A stretch of 64,000 nt of DNA from Anaerolineaceae bacterium (GTDB lineage: Bacteria; Chloroflexota; Anaerolineae; Anaerolineales; Anaerolineaceae), in NCBI GenBank assembly GCA_002702705.1, contig PABH01000051.1, forward strand, positions 41,421 through 105,420. Reading direction: 5' to 3'. Position 1 is the first letter of the stretch. Every line of letters starts with the position of its first letter. Shown in pieces: positions 57,627-64,000 of this stretch. A model generated the notes under the pieces. The model saw only the letters and a program-made list of their open reading frames with translations, was not told where the DNA came from and did no database searches. Made by a program: the position numbers and the translations under genes.

Positions 57627-58499
57627 TTACACCATAAAATCACCCGGAAATGGCTCGCGGTGAGTTAACCAATCTTGTGGAATAGTCTTAGCAGAAAGGG
57701 CAACGATCCCACCAACCATGGCACAGGTTGTATCCCGGTCACCCAAACCGGAAATGGTTTTCCACAAAGCTTCTTCATAGTTATCCAGGTGATGTGCGGC
57801 ACACCAAACACAAAACGGCACCGTGTCCTGGGCAGAAATGGCAGTCCCATTACCCAATAATTCCACAACTGATTCAATCTCCGTTTCCGCTGGAATTTCC
57901 ACCGAACGAAGGATTCCGTCTTTCGTCAGTCCATCCGGTACATATCTGTGTACAGACTTGATAAAATCAATGCCGGTGGGGTAATCAGGTTGGGCGGCCA
58001 ACGCAGCTGCTACCGCAATGGCAACCGCCCCGGCAATTCCTTCCGGGTGAGCATGGGTCACCTCGGCAGATAAAGATGCTTCAGATACCACGCGCTCCAG
58101 GTCATCTGCGAAAAACGCACCTAATGGCGGCACACGCATCGCCGCCCCATTGCCGTATGAACCACCTTTGAGGATTGTTGTATTGATCTCAGCCCAGTTT
58201 TCTCCTGAAAATACGCGCTCCAAAAGTAATGCGGCACCACGCCCATATCCCAATCGCCCGTCATGGATAAATCGACGGCTAAATTGACGGATTAACGCGT
58301 CCTGATCGATCTTTCCAAATTTTGTTAATATCTCCACCAGAGATAAAGCCATATGGGTATCATCTGTCCATTTCCAGATCCCTTCAGGAAGAATCCGTTT
58401 CTGAATTAACGGTATTGGATTTTGCACAAAAAAACGTTCCCCAAACGCATCTCCAACCGAAAGCCCATCCAGGCTGAGTAAGGCATTTTGTAAGTTCAT
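57627..58499 (-). CDS. ADP-ribosylglycohydrolase (ARH/DraG family)
   Basis: 290 residues, all-helical. DGLSVGDAFGERFF near residue 10 and WKWTDDTHMALSLVEIL near 43 give the first Mg site (TDDT); GLGDRDTTCAMVGGIVAL near 255 gives the second. Such enzymes remove ADP-ribose from proteins or small molecules. No DraT-like transferase is next to it. It is convergent with the antiporter, stops eight bases away. Confidence 0.88.
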   Translation of the reverse strand: MNLQNALLSLDGLSVGDAFGERFFVQNPIPLIQKRILPEGIWKWTDDTHMALSLVEILTKFGKIDQDALIRQFSRRFIHDGRLGYGRGAALLLERVFSGENWAEINTTILKGGSYGNGAAMRVPPLGAFFADDLERVVSEASLSAEVTHAHPEGIAGAVAIAVAAALAAQPDYPTGIDFIKSVHRYVPDGLTKDGILRSVEIPAETEIESVVELLGNGTAISAQDTVPFCVWCAAHHLDNYEEALWKTISGLGDRDTTCAMVGGIVALSAKTIPQDWLTHREPFPGDFMV

Positions 58500-58690
58500 G
58501 GCAAAATCCTTTTTGTCCTAAAATATCTAATCTTATTATATCTATTCTTACCTTAAAGGGATAAATTCCGCATAAAATACAAATCCCGATTGTTTATTTA
58601 ACTATTTTTTATTTTATAATCAGTTTACTCATTTAACCTTATTACTCGGAAACGTTAAATCTCTCATAAGTAAATCAGGAGATTCTTTTA

Positions 58691-60184
58691 ATTAAAACAA
58701 AGCCTATTCAAAACAAAAAAAATATATCCTTCCTCGTCAAAATGATCGGGGTTGGTTTAGCCTCTTACCTTAGTATCCGGTTAGCATTCCGGGTTGGATT
58801 TGCCACCAACGATATCATTGCTATCTGGCCGGCTGCTGCCATCAGCTATTGGGCTGTGCGCCGTTTTGGCCCCTGGGCGATGGTGCCTATTTTCCTGGCT
58901 GACGCTATCAACCTCATTTTTTTTGTTCCCCACCTCGTACCAATTGGCTTCATAAACGGATTGGGCAATGCCATCGCACCCTGGATCGGTGTGATGTTCG
59001 AACGAATTTGGAGTAATACAGAAAAACCATTCGAGAATGTGCGCTCCACGCTGGTTTCCATTTTGGTTGGGATGAGCACCCTCAGCCTGGTTGCTGCCAT
59101 TATTGGTTCTAGTAATATCAGTATTCATTATCAAATTCCGCTGCCAGCCGCTGCTGGTTTGTTTTGGACCTGGTTTCTAAGTGATTTCACTGGTTGTCTT
59201 GTGTTTGCGCCGGTACTTTTTTTAGTTCCACAAATCCAGCTAACAGCCGTAAAACGTAAAGATCTTCTGGTAGACAGCCTGGTGGTGTTTGTTTCCATGT
59301 TTGGTGTTTGGCTCACCACCAGCACAGGTTTTTCGGATAGTTTGGGGCATTATCCAACCGTTTTCTTAACCATGCCAGCCATGATCTGGTTATCCATGCG
59401 GGAAGATACCCCCAAAGTGATGTTGGGTATTACGCTGCTTGCTTTGGGTTCATTTATTTTCACGATCCAAGTGGTCGATAATTTGGGGTCAGCATCCTGG
59501 ATGGCTTTACAGTTATATATTGTGGTTATTGTTTTCTCAGCCTATGTGGTACATGCCATGCAGTTAGAACGCACTCATTTGGTGAAAACCCTGGCAATGG
59601 AACGTGACATTTTGGAACAGCGTGTGTTGGAACGTACCAATGAACTGGAAAAACTTGCCACCATTGACCCTCTGACTGGTGCACTTAATCGCCGTTCTTT
59701 TTTCCGAATTGCTGAACAGGAGTTCAAACGGTCACGCGGTGAAAAACCAATCAGCCTGGTCTTATTGGATATTGATAAATTTAAAAACATTAACGATACC
59801 TATGGACATACCACTGGCGATAAAGTTTTAATCACGTTGACTGAAACCATCCAAAAAATGATTCGCGGTGGTGCAGATAACCTGTCACGGATGGGTGGGG
59901 AAGAGTTTGCAATTTTACTGCCGGAAACCACCTTAGAAGGGGCAGCACTAACAGCGGAACGGCTGCGGGCTGCTGTTGAAAATTTGACGTTTATCAGCGA
60001 TACCGTGATTAAACCGTCGGATCAAAAAACACCTCGTGAATTTCACATTACATGTAGTTTTGGTGTAGCGGAATGTGATCTTCAAATCGCAAACATTAAT
60101 CGAACCTTTTCAAACGCCGATAAAGCGCTTTATGAAGCCAAAAACAAAGGCCGCAATCAGGTTACCCGTTACAACAAACAATAA
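58691..60184 (+). CDS. MASE1-GGDEF diguanylate cyclase, possible ATT start
   Basis: The first ATG in frame is at 58742 and has no ribosome-binding site. The frame is open upstream to 58670, and an ATT at 58691 lies nine bases after AGGAG; from there the protein would begin with a basic KTKPIQNKKNISFLVK stretch and have 497 residues. The N-terminal MASE1 domain has about eight helices (WPAAAISYWAVRRFG). A short coiled coil (ILEQRVLERTNELEKL) leads to a GGDEF domain with RMGGEEF. RxxD is not in place, so product inhibition at the I-site is doubtful. Makes c-di-GMP in response to an unknown membrane signal. Confidence 0.8.
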   Translation: MKTKPIQNKKNISFLVKMIGVGLASYLSIRLAFRVGFATNDIIAIWPAAAISYWAVRRFGPWAMVPIFLADAINLIFFVPHLVPIGFINGLGNAIAPWIGVMFERIWSNTEKPFENVRSTLVSILVGMSTLSLVAAIIGSSNISIHYQIPLPAAAGLFWTWFLSDFTGCLVFAPVLFLVPQIQLTAVKRKDLLVDSLVVFVSMFGVWLTTSTGFSDSLGHYPTVFLTMPAMIWLSMREDTPKVMLGITLLALGSFIFTIQVVDNLGSASWMALQLYIVVIVFSAYVVHAMQLERTHLVKTLAMERDILEQRVLERTNELEKLATIDPLTGALNRRSFFRIAEQEFKRSRGEKPISLVLLDIDKFKNINDTYGHTTGDKVLITLTETIQKMIRGGADNLSRMGGEEFAILLPETTLEGAALTAERLRAAVENLTFISDTVIKPSDQKTPREFHITCSFGVAECDLQIANINRTFSNADKALYEAKNKGRNQVTRYNKQ

Positions 60185-60250
60185 TTCTCGCTGCCAAAAG
60201 CATAAAACAAATCATTTTATATCATGATACAATCGCCGTGAGGTGATTTT

Positions 60251-62659
60251 ATGCAAAACATACACATCCAGGGCGCGCGGGTTCACAACCTGAAAAACAT
60301 TGATGTTTCTATTCCAAAAAACAAGCTGATCGTTGCAACAGGGGTCAGTGGTTCAGGTAAATCAAGTCTCGTATTTGATATCCTATTTGAGGAAGGACGC
60401 CGGCAGTACTTACAATCCCTAGGTATTCTGACCGACATCATCGAAGAAAATAAGTTCGAAAGCATCTCCGGTATCGCACCAACGGTGGCTGTAAAACAAA
60501 ACATCATCCGTCAAAGCAGCCCCCGTTCCACGGTGGGATCACGGACGCAAATTTTAAATCTCCTCTGCCTGCTGTTCGCCAGAGACGGACTTTCCACCTG
60601 TTCCGTTTGCGGAGAAGAACTGGATAACACCCTTATCTGTCAAAACTGTGGAACCACGGAAGAACTTCTGGATGCCAGTTATTTTTCTTACAATGCACCC
60701 AACGGGATGTGTTTAAAATGCGCAGGACGGGGCAGCTATTATGAAATCAATTTGGAAAAACTGATTCCTGAATCAAAAACAACCTTGCAGCAGGTTCTAA
60801 ACGGAACCGGTGATATTACACCCGGTTATATGCGGCTGCTGCAAAGGCAGTTTAAAGACCACCTCAACACCCCGTTCCTTAAACTTCCCGCGGAAATTAA
60901 AGAAGAGGTTCTTTACGGCCATTATGTGAACAACAATTACCAACAACGAAGTTACTGTCTAACCCGTGTATTTGAACTTCGAGTACAACGCGATGGGGAG
61001 GACCTGAGTGGTATTTACACAATGGTAGAATGTGCGGAGTGTGGTGGTGCCCGTGTCGGTGAAGAAGCCCGCTCGGTAAAGCTAAACCAGAAACATATTG
61101 GCCAGCTTGGAAAAATGACAATCAACGAATTACAGAGATTTTTAACCGGTTTAGAAGGTGTTTTTCCACTTTCTTCCCTGGGGAAAAAGCTGCTCAAAGA
61201 GGTATTGCAAAAAACCAATCATCTTATCGAATCACGTCTGGGACACCTTTCGTTATATCGGGAAATGCCTACCCTCAGCGGTGGTGAAATTCAACGTTTG
61301 TTTTTAAATACCCATCTCGATTCAAAGATGGACTCCCTGATCTACATCCTCGACGAACCTACCATCGGCCTGCATGAATCGGAAAAAACCGATCTCCTTA
61401 AGAAAATTCTAGCCCTAAAAGAACTGGGTAATACGGTAATTGTGGTTGAACACGACCGCAAAACCATCGAGATGGCAGAACATATCATTGACATCGGACC
61501 CAAAGCCGGTGTTGAAGGTGGGCAAATCGTATATCAGGGTGAATTGGCAGGTTTATTATCTTCAACCGAATCGATGACCGGGTTGTATCTTTCGGGGAAA
61601 ATCCCTATGCCCAAAAGAAAATTCAAAAAAAACAAACTCGGACAATCGACTTCAAATCTTACACTCCAGCATGCGAAAACCAACAATCTCAAAGACATCA
61701 CCGTTTCCATTCCTTTGGGTTGCCTGGTGGGTGTGGCTGGGGTTTCAGGCAGCGGGAAAAGCTCGCTTATCTCGAATACGTTGGTCCCCCTGCTGAAAGG
61801 ACACTTTGGTAACACAACAGCTGCAAACCCGAATAGGGGCGAATCAATTCTTATTCAAACCATTGCTGAAAAACTGGAAGGAGTTAAGTATATCAACGGG
61901 TTTGCAGAAGTCTCGCAAGCCCCAATTGGCCGCAATATGAATTCCAACCCGGCTACGTACATCGGTGTTTGGGACAAAATCCGCAAGCTCTTTGCCAACC
62001 AGCCGGAAGCCTTAGTTTTGGGTTTATCGGCCGGTCATTTTTCATTCAATTCCAAAGGAGCTTGTGAAAGCTGCTCTGGCAGCGGCAGTGAATCCATCCG
62101 TTTGGGTGGCAGCCTGAATATCGAAATCACCTGCCGCGAATGTGAGGGGAAAAGATACCACGAAGAAGCCCTCTCGGTCTATTACGAAGGTAAAAATATC
62201 TACGATATCCTTGAAATGAGTGTATCAGAGGCGGTGAAGTTTTTTGCAAACCAACCCACAATGATAAACACCCTTACCGTGATGGAACGCATTGGCATGG
62301 GTTATATCAAACTCGGCCAGCCCACACCCACCCTGAGCGGCGGCGAAGCACAGCGTATCAAACTTGCAAAAGAAATTGGCAGGCGGCGTAAAGGGAATAT
62401 CCTCTACATTCTCGATGAACCGACCACTGGCCTGAGTATGTACGATACCGCCAAACTGATCCAGCTACTTGACGAACTCGTATCCAAGGGTAATTCCGTC
62501 CTTGTGATTGAGCATGACCCCATTGTTTTATCTGATTGCGATTGGATTATCGAACTCGGCCCGGGAGCCGGAAATGAGGGTGGGCAGATTATCACCACTG
62601 GCACCCCGAATGAAATTAAAAACAATCCGCATTCCATCACAGGCAGGTATTTATTATGA
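60251..62659 (+). CDS. UvrA2-like ABC ATPase
   Basis: 802 residues with two ABC modules: Walker A GVSGSGKSSL twice (near residues 31 and 499), signature LSGGEIQRL and LSGGEAQRIKLA, and Walker B ILDEPTIGLH and ILDEPTTGLS. Zinc-binding cysteine groups CSVCGE, CQNCG, CAECGG, CESCSGSG and CRECEG are kept. It is about 140 residues shorter than canonical UvrA, and the loss lies after the first CxxC, where UvrA has its UvrB-binding domain; that is the UvrA2 pattern. UvrA2 proteins are linked to resistance against DNA-binding compounds. Its stop overlaps the start of a serine hydrolase. Confidence 0.88.
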   Translation: MQNIHIQGARVHNLKNIDVSIPKNKLIVATGVSGSGKSSLVFDILFEEGRRQYLQSLGILTDIIEENKFESISGIAPTVAVKQNIIRQSSPRSTVGSRTQILNLLCLLFARDGLSTCSVCGEELDNTLICQNCGTTEELLDASYFSYNAPNGMCLKCAGRGSYYEINLEKLIPESKTTLQQVLNGTGDITPGYMRLLQRQFKDHLNTPFLKLPAEIKEEVLYGHYVNNNYQQRSYCLTRVFELRVQRDGEDLSGIYTMVECAECGGARVGEEARSVKLNQKHIGQLGKMTINELQRFLTGLEGVFPLSSLGKKLLKEVLQKTNHLIESRLGHLSLYREMPTLSGGEIQRLFLNTHLDSKMDSLIYILDEPTIGLHESEKTDLLKKILALKELGNTVIVVEHDRKTIEMAEHIIDIGPKAGVEGGQIVYQGELAGLLSSTESMTGLYLSGKIPMPKRKFKKNKLGQSTSNLTLQHAKTNNLKDITVSIPLGCLVGVAGVSGSGKSSLISNTLVPLLKGHFGNTTAANPNRGESILIQTIAEKLEGVKYINGFAEVSQAPIGRNMNSNPATYIGVWDKIRKLFANQPEALVLGLSAGHFSFNSKGACESCSGSGSESIRLGGSLNIEITCRECEGKRYHEEALSVYYEGKNIYDILEMSVSEAVKFFANQPTMINTLTVMERIGMGYIKLGQPTPTLSGGEAQRIKLAKEIGRRRKGNILYILDEPTTGLSMYDTAKLIQLLDELVSKGNSVLVIEHDPIVLSDCDWIIELGPGAGNEGGQIITTGTPNEIKNNPHSITGRYLL

Positions 62660-63696
62660 ACCACTCCCCGGATTATTGGCCTACATTAAATTGGCAGACT
62701 GCCGAACCGCTTCACATGGGGTTAAATCCCGCTAAACTGCAAGAATTGGACACAGCGCTTACCACCCGTTATAAAAGTATCAACGGTTTCCTCATCATCC
62801 GGCAGGGGCATATCGTTTTCGAACGCTACAACAACGGCTTTGGCCCGGACAATCCGCAAAATGTCGCCTCCGTCACCAAAACCATTCTCTCTGCGTTGGT
62901 CGGAATCGCGATCGATGCCGGGTATATCCAAAACGTAGAGCAAAAAGTGCTCGACTTTTTCCCTGAATTTACACCTGCTCCCGGAGAAATTCAAAAAAAG
63001 GCCATCACCATCCGTCATCTGCTAACCATGACAGCTCCCTTCGCGTGGCAAAGCACCGCCAAGGGTTACGAACCACTCGATAGGTTACGAAGGCAAAAAA
63101 ACTGGGTCGAGTTTATCCTCAAAATTCTTGGTGAACGCGGCCAGATTGGTAAATTCCAATACAGCAGTGTCGGAACCCACCTGCTTTCGGTCATCCTGAC
63201 CCGCACCACGGGAAAATCCGCCCGTGCTTTCGCCAACGAAAACCTTTTTCGTCCACTTGGGATGCGGGAAATTCCTGAACCGGATATGGGTACTTTTTCA
63301 CTTGATGATGTGTTCGGAAAAAACGTCAAAGGCTGGATTAATGATCCTCAGGGTTACACCACCGGTGGTTGGGGATTAACCATAACCCCACGGGATATGG
63401 CACGGTTTGCTTATCTTTACCTGAACAACGGGTATTGGGATGGCAAACAAATCATCTCACAAGAATGGGTAAAAAACTCCACCAGCGAACAGGTCAAAAA
63501 TTACGGTTATCTGTGGTGGCTGCGCGAAAGCGGCAGCGAATTTACCTATTTCGCAGCGGGTTACGGCGGATCGTATATCTACTGCACCCCGGCCAAAGAT
63601 CTCATCGTGGTTATCGCTTCCAAAATGAGCCCCAAACCCCTCGACCGCTGGCCATTGATGGAGGAATTTATTTTCCCGACGGTGGAGCAGGGATAA
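62656..63696 (+). CDS. Serine hydrolase, class C beta-lactamase fold
   Basis: 346 residues. SxxK motif in NVASVTKTILSALVG (near residue 73), YSSVG as the second motif (near 169) and a late AAGYGGSY in place of KTG. No signal peptide is seen, so it acts in the cytoplasm or is exported by another route. Start ATG overlaps the UvrA2 stop (ATGA), implying coupled translation. Family members are esterases, peptidases or lactamases; the substrate is unknown. Confidence 0.85.
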   Translation: MNHSPDYWPTLNWQTAEPLHMGLNPAKLQELDTALTTRYKSINGFLIIRQGHIVFERYNNGFGPDNPQNVASVTKTILSALVGIAIDAGYIQNVEQKVLDFFPEFTPAPGEIQKKAITIRHLLTMTAPFAWQSTAKGYEPLDRLRRQKNWVEFILKILGERGQIGKFQYSSVGTHLLSVILTRTTGKSARAFANENLFRPLGMREIPEPDMGTFSLDDVFGKNVKGWINDPQGYTTGGWGLTITPRDMARFAYLYLNNGYWDGKQIISQEWVKNSTSEQVKNYGYLWWLRESGSEFTYFAAGYGGSYIYCTPAKDLIVVIASKMSPKPLDRWPLMEEFIFPTVEQG

Positions 63697-64000
63697 AAAC
63701 CGCAGGTCGGGAAAGCGTGCGAGTGAAGGTTGACGGAGACCTGCCGTCCGTTTTGGTTTAGCTCTTTATTGTCATTGCAAGAATCCGTTAGGGGACTTGC
63801 CCTCTTGCAGGGTCGAAACAACAGTGTGCCACCTTTGGGTATCTATTTACCTTGCTTTTTAGATACCACAAAGGTACGCTGTACCCAAAGGTCACGAGAT
63901 TGCTTCGCTTCGCTACTAAGAAACTAGAGGTATAGCCATATTATAAGGCTCCAAATAATAGCCAAAATTAGCAGCTTGCTTATGAAGTTTTTTAATGAGA
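63697..64000. repeat. Palindromic dispersed-type repeat at the window end
   Basis: No gene. The segment from GTCATTGCAAG (about 63770) to GAGATTGCTTCGC (63895-63907) resembles dispersed palindromic repeats seen between genes in many bacteria. Inside, ACCTTTGGGTATCTA (63831-63845) pairs with TAGATACC-A-CAAAGGT (63860-63875), and the left 11 bases can pair instead with TACCCAAAGGT (63882-63892). The rest, up to 64000, shows nothing recognisable. Confidence 0.55.

Overview
The window looks like a chromosomal stretch of an anaerobic bacterium, most likely Chloroflexota (Anaerolineae-like). This is inferred from the flavour of the proteins, not from a marker gene: a PurL fused to PurS-like modules, a secreted protein ending in a YLPTLLKNY-type tail, several GT-C membrane glycosyltransferases, and a membrane hydrogenase with a probable selenocysteine. 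TGA is used as an ordinary stop in many genes (purC, purQ, istA, hybC), so the genetic code is standard. No tRNA, rRNA or CRISPR array was seen.

Layout. 1-6.4 kb: a minus-strand purine operon purB-purL-purQ-purC-purE with overlapping stops and starts; purE is cut by the window edge. 6.4-9 kb: an unrecognised 236-residue gene behind a near-consensus promoter with a LexA-like operator, then a lactate permease. 9-25.5 kb: an AT-rich surface-glycosylation region with a secreted protein, two paralogous GT2-GT4 double glycosyltransferases, a further glycosyltransferase, two GT-C-like membrane proteins and two methyltransferases, interrupted by a complete IS21-family element (20901-23435). 25.6-33.2 kb: MFS transporter, alpha/beta hydrolase, carotenoid-biosynthesis-like membrane protein, GT39-like protein and a PucR-type regulator. 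33.2-34.3 kb: a decayed mosaic repeat array without genes.

34.4-47.4 kb: a complete branched-chain amino-acid operon (ilvD-ilvB-ilvN-ilvC-leuA-leuC-leuD-cimA-leuB-ilvE). It opens with a 36-residue leader peptide packed with Ile/Val/Leu codons and an attenuator that the usual annotation would miss. CimA together with LeuCD and LeuB gives the citramalate route to 2-oxobutyrate, so isoleucine can be made without threonine deaminase. A second structured leader precedes ilvE.

47.5-55.3 kb: a diguanylate cyclase with a periplasmic haem-c sensor, a 1.1 kb regulatory intergenic region, and a Hyb-type membrane [NiFe] hydrogenase operon (small subunit, HybA, HybB, large subunit, maturation protease). 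The large subunit reading frame is interrupted by one in-frame TGA exactly at the second cysteine of the N-terminal L1 nickel-binding motif, followed at SECIS distance by a perfect 6-bp hairpin with a GU in its loop. This points to a selenocysteine at a bridging position, not the terminal-ligand position of the characterised NiFeSe enzymes. It is the most striking observation here.

55.3-64 kb: DoxX-like protein, K+/H+ antiporter-like protein, ADP-ribosylglycohydrolase, MASE1-GGDEF protein with a possible ATT start, a UvrA2-like ABC protein translationally coupled to a serine hydrolase, and a terminal palindromic repeat.
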